Source: Metopolophium dirhodum (taxonomy: Eukaryota > Arthropoda > Insecta > Hemiptera > Aphididae). From it: a stretch of 64,000 nucleotides of DNA. Below are positions 52,189 through 63,944 of the stretch, in pieces. The notes beneath the pieces were generated by a model, which was given only the letters and a program-made list of their open reading frames with translations, was not told the DNA's origin and did no database searches. The position numbers were made by a program, and so were the translations under genes. Where the stretch lies: positions 148,076,526-148,140,525 of the forward strand of contig NC_083560.1 of assembly GCF_019925205.1 (NCBI RefSeq), written 5' to 3'. Within the stretch, counting starts at the first letter, position 1. Every line of letters starts with the position of its first letter.

Positions 52189-53649
52189 ATAACTGTGCGG
52201 CGTATATGTATGGAGGCGAATAAATCTTCAGTGGATAGTGATGAAGAAGTGCAATTTCAATCACCTCGTAAATTGTACAAACGTGCAAAGAAATGCTCCG
52301 AGCTGGACGATTTCGATGCTGATGTAGTCCGACGGATCGTACACGAATTTTATGAAAGAAATGAATATCCAACTGCTTTTTCAATTTTAAGCGAAATTAA
52401 AAAAAAATTACCACATTATGAAGGATGCGTCTGGTCGGTCAGAAATTTGTTAAAAAATTTAAAATTTACGTTTAAGAAATGCAATAATGGCCGCAAAATG
52501 CTTATGGAGCGAAACGATATAGTCGCTTTACGATGTAAATTTTTACGTACAATGTGTACACTCAGACAGAATGAAGACACCCGACCTGTGGTTTACCTAG
52601 ATGAAACCTGGGTAAACCAAAATCATTCAAGGTCTCATATTTGGCAGAATAATGAAGATACTGAGGGATTTAAAATACCAACCGGTAAAGGAGGTCGCCT
52701 AATAATTACGCTGGATCATCGCGTTTCGGGTTCATATAGGGATCGAAATTAGTTTTTAAATGCCGAGCTGGAAATTCTACTGACTACCATTCGTCTATGA
52801 ATTCAGATGTGTTTAACCAATGGTATGTAGATATGCTAAAACTACTTCCCGAACCATGCGTAATCGTTATGGATAATGTACCCTATCATTCTATGTTGGT
52901 AAACAATTATCCAAAATGTAATGCTCGAAAAACTGAGGTGCAGGAATGGCTGAAAAATCAAAATATTAATTTTTTACCTTTGGAAACTCTAGCCGAACTA
53001 CGCGAACGTGTGAATTTGTTAAAACCGACATTTAAAAAGTACGAGCTAGATGAAATAGCAAGTTCAATGGGCCATGAAGTAGTACGACTGCCACCGTACC
53101 ATTGTCAGTATAACCCCATTGAACTTATATGGGCTCAAGTAAAAGGCGAAGTGGCAAAAAATAATTCAACGTTTAAAATGGTGGACGTCGAAAGACTCAC
53201 TCACGAGGCATTGGATTTGGTATCCAAGAGTGACTGGGAAAAATGCGTCAAACATGCTGAGACAATCCAGTATGAAGATTATCAGAAGGAGATACTAATA
53301 GACAGTGTATTAGAGCCGGTCATTATAACTTTTCAAACTGACGACAGTGATTTTGGCAATGACGAGGACAGTGAAGATGACGTTCAAACACTTATTTAAA
53401 AATTGCTATTTTACTATAATATACTTGTCTTTTATTATTTTTTCCGTTGTAAATATTTTTTAATTGTTTGTATGATAAAATGTAAAATAAATTGATAACC
53501 AATAAAAAAAAATCCTATAATTTAAAAAATAAAATAGTACCTATATAAGCGGGCTTTTTGTTTCAAAGATTGATAACCAGTAACCACTGCTAATAAACTG
53601 ACGCTTGGCGCATGACGGTCAGCGCTCATTTTTCGTTGCCGCGACTATA

Positions 53650-54501
53650 GGTACGTATATTTGTTTAATTTGTCCTGTTTTCATTATATATATTTTTATA
53701 CTTTTCCATGCCCTTACACAGATATATATGTAAAGTAGTCTAGTTAATAATTTTTATATATTTTTACTCCGCACTACAATACATACTACTTCTTAGTGAG
53801 CCCAAGTAAATAGCGATCTTCATATTATATCAAAAAAAATAAATATTATTAGGTATATTTTTCTATTGGAACATAATAAATAATAATTAAAACCAAATAT
53901 ACTATATTATACTGTTTTATCAGGATACATAAGTAAATAAATAATAGATACGATTAATCCTTTTTATCATTTTGTATTATAAACAATTGTAATAAAGTAA
54001 AATTCTTTTTATCAAAATATTATAAACAATTTAAATAAAGTAAAACTCTTTTTATAAAAATATTATAAACAATTAAAATAAAGTAAAATTCTTTTTATAA
54101 AAATTAAATATAAAGTAAAATAGAAATTATCATATTAAAACTTAACTAAACATTTTCTTTCTACATTTTTTTGAAGCGAAGATATCGATGAGATGTTTAT
54201 AGTCGATTGTGGACGATTGTTGTGAACCCCTGTCTGTATGCTATACACAGTATGATATGTAGTAATAGTATAATATAGAATAGTGTGTAAGCATATTAAT
54301 ATGTGAACAGGCAAAGTCACACGGACTAAGGGAATTCGCTGTGTGGACAGTTTTGAGCCTGAGCGAGCCCCTACCGTGTCTCGCTGTCTGTATAAGAGTT
54401 AGTGTAGTACTGTCAGACCATCGAGCAGAACCTCTGTTAATCTTTTAAGTCTAATTATTTAAATCTAAGTATTCTGTACAACTGATTATATTAATAAAGT
54501 A
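53650..54501. repeat. hAT-2 interior: ~48-bp tandem repeats and a possible solo LTR
   Basis: About three copies of ATAAAGTAAAATTCTTTTTAT plus an AAATATTATAAACAATT word at 53977-54122. At about 54220-54515 a promoter-like block (CTGTATAAGAG, then AATAAAGTATTAG near the end) looks like an LTR, but I could not define TG/CA ends with a duplication, so this is unconfirmed. Confidence 0.4.
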
Positions 54502-57500
54502 TTAGTGATAACTCATACACCACGTATTTCTTATAAGCGAACAAACTCGGTTTTGGAGACGTCCATAACACGATACTTCTTCTTCAATTGATATTAAAGC
54601 TAGTTCAGAAAGTTTGTCTTGGCCTAATCGATTGCGCAAATAAGTTTTTATTAGCTTTAGCTTTGAAAAGCTTCTTTCCGCACAAGCAGATGTCACAGGA
54701 ATGGTTAGCATTATTCTAAGAGCAATGGTTAGATTAGGAAATGATCCATTTGTTGTTTTTAAAATATTAAGTGCCTGGAGTGAATTTGTATCTTCGTCAA
54801 TTAAAACTCGAAAAATGATTAGTTCAGAAAATAAATCTAATCCATCTATATCTTTTAGATCGTTATCTGTTAAAATTAATTGCAAATCTTTACAATGTTT
54901 TAATAAATCATCATTTTCCATTGTTTTCAACTTGCCATTGCGATGTAAAAATCCAAAATTGTCCGAATAAGTCTCTAACTGTTTAAAGCGTTTCTTAATC
55001 GACTGTATTGCATGGTCAAGAATGACGAAAAAATAATTTGTACGAAACCGATCTTCATTGTTGAACACAGGTTCTTCAACATTTTCATAATCGAATAATT
55101 TTTTATTTTTTCTTACTCGTGGATTTTTGAAAGCAACTGCAATATCAGAATCTTCAGCTAATTTGGTAGCAGCAATTTTCGCCAAATTAAACCCATTTTC
55201 TCTATATTGATGAAAAAACTGTATTAGACTTTGAACCATTTTTACAGAAGTATTTATATCCATGTTCTGATCTTGTGTACTTTTGCTCACAATATTTACT
55301 TCTGTTAAAATATCATACCAAGTCACAAGACTTAATATAAACTCATAATTACCAATTTCATTTGATAGTGAAACAGTCTCACTTCAGGCCATCAAATCAC
55401 TAGCTGTCTCGGAAACTTCTTCTAAAGCATTTAAAATACTTGAAAGTTGAAAACGTAAAGTTTTCACACTATTTATACGGCTCTCCCACTTCGTCTCTGA
55501 CCATTGTTTAACCGTGAACACTGTACAATGTTTTTTAATAATACTCCAGCGACATGTTGATGCAGAAAATAATGTATAAACACGTCGAACTATACCAAAA
55601 AATGTAATGGCTATAGTTGAATTGTTGGCAGCATCACACTAAGTTTAAATTATGGGCAGCGCAAGGAGTAAAAAATGCTCGTGGATTTATATTTAAGATT
55701 TGGGTTTGAACTCCTTGATATCTTCCTGTAATATTCGATCCGTTATCGTAGGCCTGACCTCGACAATTTTCAATGTTTATTTTATATAGTTTAAGTTGTT
55801 TCATTAGAACGTCCGATAAATTTAAACCAGTTGTAGAATCGACAGTTATAAAATCTAAGGAATATTCCTGTATAGTAGGTGTACTGTATTCGTTTTCTTC
55901 GTCCATATGTACTATTCGCAAAAGAATAGCAAGTTGCTCGCTGTGTTCAATATCTGGAGTGCAATCCATTATAATCGTAAGGTACTTAGCAGATTGTATG
56001 TTTCTTATTATTTTTTGCTTGATTTCATTGGCCATCATATTAATAATTTCGTCTTGTATTCTATGACCTTGATAATGGACATGTGTTTCTTTATTTTGAA
56101 TTCTGTAAACGTGTACCATTATTACTGGATCGAATTTCGCCAGCATTTCTATTAAACCAAGAAATTTCCCATTACTTTTAGTATAAAGTACATCTGATGA
56201 ACCTCGAAATGCATCATTATGAGCAGCTAAATAATGAATGACTGATAAAATTCTGTTCAGTACATTTGTCCAATGAATTTTCTCCTTCTCAATAATAGAT
56301 AAATGTTGTTGATTAATAAATTTTTCTTTCAAAATTCTTTTTTTAAATTCTGTCCAGGCTTCAATAGATTTAAAATGCTGAACAGAACGCTCATGAGTTA
56401 TAAGTTTCTCAGGCAAGTGTTTCCAGTCGTTTGTTCCGATAGTACTTAGATGGTTGAGGTGGGGGTTTTCAGAAGAGAAAAGCTTACAACTATAACAAAA
56501 CACGCAGTTTTTCGTAATCGAATAAACAAACTCTATCAGTTTTTTCACCATTTATTAAATTTCTTGTATACAAGTTTTTGGTAAATTTTCGTTTAGAGCT
56601 ATCATTTTGAAGAGTCTTTGGAAATTCATAATCCACTAAGCGTATTGGTCCAAACTTAATTATATCATATCTTATTTGACTGTCTAAATGGCTAGGCCAG
56701 TTCCAGGGTCACCCCATATATGTGATTGATTTTTTAAGCAAATAATCTTTACCAATAACATTTTTTCCTATACACTTATTGTTACTTTCTAAAATTTAGT
56801 TTTCAGTTGAATTTTCATCAATATTGAAAATATTTGGAGTGTTTTCTAAATATAAAGAACTTGATTGTTTTGGATTTTCATTAAGGGGATTCGATACCGA
56901 TCGTTTTTAAGGAGCTGAGTATAGGCGATTTTAAGGCATTTTCCATAGTGCGTGCGTGCGTGGCGTGTATTTGTGTTAGTAGTAAACGATCATTAGTGTT
57001 AGTGCCCCCGCCCGCCCACATGACTACTACAGCCCGCCATTACACAATGATATTTCTTATCTTCGATTATGACGGCGTCCCGTAATTACACTATCTGTAT
57101 AAAAATAATATAATAAATATACATAGTACATCAATTTATTTATTATTAAAACTAGATAGTATATCATTCGCTGCCTGACGTAATTTTACATTTTCATTTT
57201 TTACCCAACAAACATTGATCGCAGGCATTTTTATAATTAAATATAAAGAAAATAAAGTTAAAATAAGTATATAACTATTGTAACTTGTAATGTATTAATA
57301 ATACAATAATAACAAGCGTTTATTTCAAATAATTAAGTAGTTTTTATGATTATTTTATACGCTTTTTAGACTTAATTTTTTTCGTTTAATTTTTATGTAA
57401 TTACCTATTACCTACCTGTATACTACCTAAATTGTATTTGTTTGATAGCCAAAAAAATACTCATCACTGCAAAATCTTTTATATTTTACTCAATTTATTG

Positions 57501-58084
57501 TACGTATTATACATTATTATAATAGGTATCTAATTATAATATTATAAGCCTGTTCTAAGTGGAAGTCCTCGGTCAAGTCGCGAATCAATTATTTCCGGAA
57601 GTAAACATTCCATGTATTGCCACGAATTCATGTTCTTTCTGATATGTTTTATTAGACATACAAGGCATATCTAAAATGGCTGAAAATTGATCCAATTGGG
57701 AATGCCCTTGCCCTGTATTTAACATGGCAGTGACAGCAGCAGCATTTACCGTTAATTTGTCATTTAAAATTGGAGGTTCAGAATAAATAAATTCTTTTTT
57801 ACGACACATAGAACAATTAAAATGAAATTCAGAAAAAAATCCTTTACGAATTTCATGAGAAAAAATTAAATTTTTAAATGAACAATCAAATGGTGTATGA
57901 CAAACTGATGAAATTGATTTAAAAATATAACTAATGTCAACTATTCTTCGGCCATTTAATACATCATGTTCAACTCTAAAAACAATTTTAAATTCAAAAT
58001 ACTTATTTAATAATACAAATACAGGCTATAGTTTTTATATGTATAGGTTTACTAAATAATATTTAGCTGTACAAGACGATGTCA

Positions 58085-58490
58085 GAGCACTATTTATTTT
58101 CTTCTCTGACCCACGCACAACATATCAAATTTTACGTAAACAATAATGATTATAAATTATAATTTAGATATCATAATAACTTCTAAAGTTAGAGTGAAAT
58201 TACCTCTTAAAGAAATTAACGGTAAGATTATTAGCTAGGGCATAGCATAGCTTTTTATTAAAGTTTGATTTTATAAAATACTCATAACTCGCTTTAAAAT
58301 TAAAACATAATAAAAAGCCTATGAGATGCCCTAGATAATAATATCTTATATTATTATCTTTAAATTGTATAAAAGGTAATTTCACTCTAATTTTAAAAAT
58401 GATTATGATTATAATCATTACCTATAATTGTGAACGTAAGCTTTGCTATGTTGCGCATGGGTCAGAGAGAGATAAAAGAAATATTGCGCG
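58085..58490. repeat. Foldback (MITE-like) element
   Basis: Long inverted arms: TTTTCTTCTCTGACCCACGC on the left against GCGCATGGGTCAGAGAGAGA on the right, and an inner pair AGAGTGAAATTACCTCTTA / AAAGGTAATTTCACTCT. A sequence-related foldback lies at 61001-61430. Confidence 0.6.
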
Positions 58491-59109
58491 TTGCATAATA
58501 TAATACATAATACATTTCTTACCTTGAGGTCGAATCGTTTTCTGAGATCACGGTACTTAGGCTAAATGTTGGTTCGAATATATTTTTTGAAGTTTCTGGT
58601 GATAATGGATAAAAGTCTTGTATCATACTATCATCATCAATCCTTAAATAACCATAAGGGCGTTATTAGGGATCAAAATTACTAATAAAATAAGTTTTAA
58701 AAAAAAAAAACTGAAAATAATCTGTTTTTTCTAAACTACACAATATACATATATAATTTAAATTTCAATAATGCTTATAAAAAACCAAAAAAAATGTGTC
58801 TATGTTTCTTTGATATATTTTTATTGGTAATAATATAATTTCTTACCTTGAAGTTGAACCGTTTTCTGAGACTACGGTACTTACGTTGAATATTGGTTCG
58901 AATATACTTGTGGAAGTTTCTGGTGATAATGGATAAAAGTATTGTACCATACTATGATCATTAACCCTTAAATAATCATAATGGTGTTATTAATAAAATA
59001 AGTCTTAAAAAAAAAAACTGAAAAAATCTGTTTTTTCTAAACTATACAAAGTACAATACAATATAATAATAATAAAAAATTTAAAAATATACAAACATAA
59101 TGTAAAATA

Positions 59110-59235
59110 TCCTATACTGACATATCAGAATCATTTTTCGTATACAATGATATTATATTGTTGAATTCAAATTTAATACTATCCATGACCCACTTGTAAC
59201 CTATTGTACAGCAGAGTGACATCCACTTATCCACT
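59110..59235. repeat. AT-rich repeat family, 3' end fragment
   Basis: TTTTTCGTATACAATGATAT and CCACTTGTAACCTATTGTACAGCAGAGTGACATCCACTT, as at about 42070-42210 and 45330-45445. Confidence 0.6.
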
Positions 59236-60140
59236 CTTTTTGTAATTCATATGTATTATTCTATAGTAGAAACTCATCGGCCATCGCTGTATGTTATTAT
59301 TAAATTTAAATATACACATTTGAGTAATAAAAAAAATCGGGGATGTCTTTCTGCTGTATAGTAGGTGTTGAGTGGACCTCGATCATAGGGAACTATAACC
59401 AGTATTAGCAATATCTATTGGAGACCAACGTACATTTGTGCATTATTCGTTTCTGTTATAATAGTATCATCGATAGTATTAGGATGGTACTCCGATGTCG
59501 ACAGATTATTTATTTCTTCCTATATTATAATCATACGTACAAGATTAAAATCACATGCACAATGCACATACTAAAATTGTATTCCTATATATAAGATGTA
59601 AATTATTTTGACTTACCGTGTCACTGTCAGTTTTAAGACTTTTTCGCCATTTTTTTAGTTTATCGACATTTCCCTTGTGTTTTTTGGATAAATATTTTCT
59701 TCGTCGTTTTTTAATTTGTAAAACGTTTTCCATTATAAGAAGAATAACGTAAAACGTTTATGAATTATAATTTATTATAATTTAGAAGCCAAAATAGTAG
59801 GCAACTGGCAATAATTACCGTAGCATATATTATACGTAGCCGCTAATAAATAATATGTGCAGTGCGCAGGAAATACTCCGGTAATATCGATTGCATAATA
59901 TGTGTTATTTATAAATTTTAATTTATAAGTTTATGGATATTTTCATTTTTATCGCAGGCGTGACGTCATCGCGCTGGAACTATTATTATATTTGGTTTAC
60001 TCGTGCGACGTACAGTTTCATGGAAACGGGACACTTTCGCACGCGCAGTCACATGTCAAATACGCAGCGTCGCGCGCTTGACGAACAATATATACTATTT
60101 TTTTTTGTCTAAAAGTATCTATCTTTTGCCAATTTTACAG

Positions 60141-60410
60141 ATTTTTCTAGTGGTCGGAAACAAATTCTGAAAACATATTTGAATTTGTCATGAAGTTTAC
60201 TTGAAAACGACTTTCTTACATTTTTAAAATAATTTTTTTAGCTCAATATTACTATTATTTAAAAATTCTTAAAATTCAAAATTTTAGATTAAAATTTGAT
60301 AGGTTTAAGCGATCAATTTCAAAAATGCTGAAAAGTCGTTTTAAAGTAAACTTCATGACGAATTCAAATATGTTTTCAGAATTTGTTTCCGATCACTAGA
60401 AAAATCTGTA
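60141..60410. repeat. Large inverted repeat near the right end of the TTAA element
   Basis: About 73-bp arms, such as GATTTTTCTAGTGGTCGGAA against TTCCGATCACTAGAAAAATC, with about 110 bp between them. Confidence 0.7.
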
Positions 60411-61000
60411 CAGTAAAAAATCTGTATAGGTATATTTTGGTAAAAATCACGGTCGGGTGGAATCCCCTTAATTTCGATATCTTCATTTAATATAATAGTT
60501 GGAGTATTATCTAAATATGATGAACTGGATTATTTTGGCCATTTTGGGTTTTCAGTGATTTCAATGTTATTATTCAATATAATATTTGGAGTATTATCTA
60601 AATATGAAGAACTGGATTGTTTTTGGTTTTCAGTGATTTCAATATCTTCATTTAATATAATACTTGGAGTGCTATCTAAATTTGATGAACTTAATTGTTT
60701 TGGGTTTTCAGTAATTTCAATGTCATCGTTTAACATAATATTTGGAGTATTATCTAAATATGAAGAACTGGATTGTTTTGGGTTTTCAGTGGTTTCAATA
60801 TCTTCATTTTTAGATATGGTTAAAAATTTGTTCATGGTACCCCTATGTTTCTGCATAATTTAACTCCTCAACCTTCCGTTTTTTTTCTCGTTTTACGTTT
60901 CCTGACTCGTATTTTCTGAACTTATCACGTTCTCGACTAGTCATGGTTAGTAAGCCTATCAATTATAATCGTATGAATTAATTATTATCTATATTAAGAG

Positions 61001-61430
61001 GATGCCAGCGCACTGTTTGTTTTCTCTCTCTGTCCTACGCGGCCACGCGCAATATAGACAAAATGCATTTACGCAGTATCGTTTTTTTTTATGCTTTTGA
61101 GTCATCTTAGAGCAAAATATTAAATAACCTAGCACTAAAATTATAGAGAATAATATTTTTGAGAGCATGATAAATAGATTTATTTAAATATTGTTTCAAA
61201 ACAATTTTTAACATTTTTTTTTATTTTATAAGTCGAATACAAAGTTATGTAATAATAAAATATAAATCTAAATGTCAAACCCTCAAAAATATTATCCTCT
61301 ATAATTGTTATTACAAGTAATTTTACTCTAAGATTAATAAAAAATTATACAAATAATGTTAGGTGAAAGTGGTTTATCTATGTTGTGCGTGTGTCTGAAA
61401 GTGAAACAAATATTGCGTTGACATTATCTT
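61001..61430. repeat. TTAA-flanked foldback (MITE-like) element
   Basis: Outer arms GAGGATGCCAGCGCACTGTT / complement with mismatches, inner arms TTATAGAGAATAATATTTTT against its complement near 61275-61305. TTAA flanks both ends. Similar to 58085-58490 (shared CTCTCTGTCC(T/C)ACGC-like word). Confidence 0.55.
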
Positions 61431-62624
61431 AAGTTAAATGTTCAATAATTATTTAATTAAATGTAATTGAATAATTAATAACGAATACGATTAGTAAAAG
61501 TAGTATAATATTATAATCCGAATGGCAGCGACGCGAGACGCGAGTATGAGTACTTCCTAACGGTGCGTAATGCATATTATCATCCTGAGACGGTAATCAA
61601 CAATACTACTAAGATACTACTTCTATAATACGTTTACACATTATTACTTATTCTATATACCTATGTTCTACTATTTTCCAACTGTATATTTTGAACAATA
61701 ACCATGTCCATAACAATGTTCAATCAGAAAATAATAATAATTGTTTATAATTGTTTATAATTTAGTTTAAGTTTAGTACCTATGTAAAACAAGCCAATGA
61801 TCCCGTCATCGAGGCTTTCTTCTTTAATAAAAAAAAAAAATAATAATAATAATTGTTGTCTTTAATATATTATAATATAGATTATATACGGCTATATTAT
61901 AAATAATTCAATATTATCGCCGAACGGATGTGGAGGTAGCTAAATAAAATTACAATTAATACAGCCGCGGTGCAATAGTACATTCTACATTTCTACGTAT
62001 GCGATTTGATCAGAATTTTAGATAGAATAAAATCAATTTATTAAACAAAGGTTGACTAAAAACACTTAAAAATCGAATACTTAACAATGATCTATTATTA
62101 AAAATGTTATTCATACCTTTATATAAAATATAACAATCGTAAAAATCAGCTTCCTTTCCTTCGTGTTCGTCCTTTGACGTATGAACTCTGAATACAATTT
62201 AAAAGTGAAATTATCAATATCACCCACACCGGGTCGTATTGTCTTCAAATTATATGTACAACAAATAAAAATAAAACGAAATAATCCACTGATTGATTAA
62301 GTGTGTATAATTTCGGGTGTCAGCGCTCTGATGCGATAAGACACTTTTAGTATCGATCGTCGAATAGCTGGTATTAATAGAACTATTATTAATACCATAA
62401 GTCCATAACGCTATTTATAAATATTATTATTATGCAATATGCATTTGTACAAAATTAAATAAATACTATTTCTCTCCAAAACATATTATAACTTAAACTC
62501 TAAGAATTATTATTTTTCAACATAACTGTTGAATATTAGCTACCATCTATTTTTCATGACGTAAGCGCGGGGCCCAGGACAAATGTCCCAGTTGACCTAC
62601 CCTAGGGCCGGCCCTGGTGCTAGG

Positions 62625-63181
62625 CCGTCATCTGACCATAAGTCATCGAGATTGAGATGGTTGCTGCGTATTACTCCAGCTAAATATAAAAGTCCGAATA
62701 GTGCATTTATTTCAATGTTTGATGTTTCACGTAAGTTACTTTGATTACTATAATTTTGACGAAGTTTATCTAGATAAATATTAGTGCACTTCACTATATT
62801 ATCAATATCTGAATTTGGAAAATATATTTTCCAACCATCTAAAATTGATACAGCATCGCGAGCAACTCTTTTTACACCTGGTAAATGTAAAACTATATTA
62901 CGTCGCCGAGTGCGTATTTTATTAGACGATGGGTCAAAAAACCATTTAGTTATATTATCTTTCCCTAAGTAATACGACGGTTCTGGTAAAGGACTTCGAC
63001 TTCTAGAACGTGATCGCGGAATAATTATTGATCTATTACTATTACTTACATTCGACTCAGAAAAATCATCGTCAGAGTTATCGTATTCATTTTCAATATG
63101 TTCATTAGCACAGTCAACATAATCGGGATCAGCAACATAAAATTTCGGAGAGGGCTTTATCAATAGGTTTAAATACGGCAC
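62625..63181 (-). pseudogene. piggyBac transposase 2, N-terminal part
   Basis: Minus-strand frame with an acidic region (NEYDNSDDDFSESN), an RSRSRSRSP run, then K-W-F-F-D-P-S-S-N and G-V-K-R-V-A-R-D, and the conserved entry helix N-A-L-F-G-L-L-Y-L-A-G-V. It ends D-D-L-W-S-D-D-G at the hAT-2 junction. The duplicated GTGCTAGG falls inside the gene and the C-terminal part resumes at 48991. The start at 63181 abuts the gag pseudogene, so the true N-terminus is unclear. Confidence 0.7.
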
Positions 63182-63182
63182 G

Positions 63183-63944
63183 TATGGCAGAAGGGGAAAG
63201 CGTAGCGAAATTCGCGAATAGAATCGAAGAATTATATTACAAATTATGTGCAGCCAGTACCATAGGGTTGAACAAAGCTGAGGAAACTGTAGTGAAAAAC
63301 CAAACGAAAAAACAGGCTATGATTATATTTATGACGAGGTTACCAAATCACTTATATATATAGTACTGAAAGCAAGAAGTCCTTAGTCTTTGGAGGAGTG
63401 TATACAAATGGCTCTAGACGAAGAAATCGAATATAATTCTAGGATGAATATCGAAAATTTGCAGAATAATGCGGGAAGTCAAAATTTTGGTAAAAACGAG
63501 AATCAGGGTGTAAATGGGGATAATACAAAACAACAGAATAATAATGGTAAAAATAATACATTTTACCGCAGTAATAACGGGCATATGAATCAAAACGGTA
63601 GGAATAATAATTTTAATAATCGAAATGGTTATAGTGACGGATACAATAAATTCAATAAAAATGTTAATCGTGGAGGATACAGTAATTTTAATAATAATAA
63701 TCGTAACGGATACAGTAATTCTAATAATCGCGGCGGATATAGTAACAATTATAGACAAAATTATAACGATAATAATAATCAGCGAAATAATTATGGTAAT
63801 AACATAGGCGGAGATTTGATCAAATTTGAGGCGGGCTTAAATGTTGCTTTGCAAAGTATGCCGTGGGCGCTTCGCCCCCACACCACCTCTCTAATATCTA
63901 TCATACCTTCACTCTTCAGTAAGCATCAACTATTAAATTACTAA
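63183..63944 (+). pseudogene. Ty3/gypsy-type gag fragment with asparagine-rich tail
   Basis: A frame beginning A-E-G-E-S-V-A-K-F-A-N-R-I-E-E-L has the usual look of retrotransposon gag. It stops at a TAG near 63361, where a TA-repeat indel shifts the frame. The continuation S-L-E-E-C-I-Q-M-A-L-D-E-E-I-E-Y is in another frame (63390-63944) and includes one more stop before it. The tail is an N/G/Y/R-rich low-complexity stretch, normal before the gag zinc knuckle, which is not seen. After about 63850 the sequence is unrelated. No LTR or pol in the window. Confidence 0.6.

Larger units (their letters stand above)
49471..53399 (+). pseudogene. Tc1/mariner-type transposase 2, broken and split
   Basis: The 5' part at 49471-49620 starts M-S-F-K-E-R-D-T and contains a helical I-A-A-Q-A-C-G stretch after an apparent frameshift in an A-run (about 49554-49560). 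piggyBac 1 then intervenes; the frame resumes at about 52193 (V-R-R-I). The catalytic parts are Y-L-D-E-T-W-V-N in 52195-52752, and V-I-V-M-D-N-V-P-Y-H-S and P-P-Y-H-C-Q-Y-N-P-I-E in 52797-53399. A frameshift/stop separates the last two blocks. It is related to, but clearly different from, the transposase at 44327-46784; both end in an acidic D-S-D-F-type tail. Confidence 0.75.
49089..53645 (+). mobile_element. Tc1/mariner-superfamily element 2, interrupted by piggyBac 1
   Basis: Ends GTCGCGGCAACGAAAAATGA and its complement at 53620-53645, flanked by TA (49087-49088 and 53646-53647). Without the piggyBac insert it is about 2.0 kb. The transposase gene is broken. Confidence 0.82.
57585..59733 (-). 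pseudogene. Mutator-like (PF20700-type) transposase remnant with a duplicated exon
   Basis: First exon at about 59733-59620 (M-E-N-V-L-Q-I-K-K-R-R-R-K, lysine-rich) with the donor GTAAGT. Two similar exons at about 58990-58850 and 58680-58540, both ending ...EN(D/G)STS before GTAAG and sharing QxFYPLSPETS. Then 58000-57585: R-R-I-V-D-I-S-Y-I-F and CSFKNLIFSHEIRKGF (positions in two frames), and NAAAVTAMLNTGQGHSQLDQ followed by LDMPCMSNKTYQKE. The last pattern is typical of the domain labelled Mutator-like transposase in arthropod proteins. The catalytic remainder is missing. Confidence 0.55.
56885..60467 (-). mobile_element. TTAA-flanked transposon with Mutator-like transposase fragments
   Basis: Ends GGGGATTCGATACCGATCG and CGGTCGGGTGGAATCCCC, flanked by TTAA at 56881-56884 and 60468-60471, splitting the 26-residue repeat array of hAT-2. 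It contains minus-strand exon-like pieces between 57585 and 59733, a foldback element at 58085-58490 and a 3' fragment of the AT-rich repeat family at 59110-59235. Confidence 0.75.
54502..60856 (-). pseudogene. hAT transposase 2, broken into pieces
   Basis: Minus strand, N to C: 60856-60472 carries a short start (MNKFLTISKNE) and four degenerate 26-residue repeats (I-E-I-T-E-N-P-K-Q-(S/L)-S-S-S). This array is interrupted by the TTAA element and resumes near 56880-56800. Then 55634-56551 has the TTF/DUF4371 region (FCYSCKLFSSENPHLNHL, AHNDAFRGSSDVLY, TIIMDCTPDIEHSEQ, AYDNGSNITGRYQG, PCAAHNLNLV), and 54502-55326 the dimerisation block (IPVTSACAERSFSKLKLIK). Stops and frameshifts lie between 55326 and 55634, and the second catalytic Asp context is normal. 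Not functional as read. Confidence 0.75.
49020..62616 (-). mobile_element. hAT element 2 inserted in the piggyBac-2 gene, with nested insertions
   Basis: Ends CAGGGCCGGCCCTAG and CTAGGGCCGGCCCTG; 8-bp duplication GTGCTAGG at 49012-49019 and 62617-62624. Eight bp is the hAT norm. Transposase fragments run on the minus strand between 54502 and 60856. Nested in it are a mariner element (49089-53645, with a piggyBac inside) and a TTAA-flanked element (56885-60467). The native hAT-2 length is about 5.5 kb. Otherwise noncoding: 53650-54501 (tandem repeats, possible LTR) and 60865-62600 (foldback element at 61001-61430, AT-rich). Confidence 0.88.

Noticed and set aside
63414..63758. Ile-rich minus-strand frame and a second plus-strand frame
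   Set aside because: Shadows of the Asn-rich gag tail (AAT codons).
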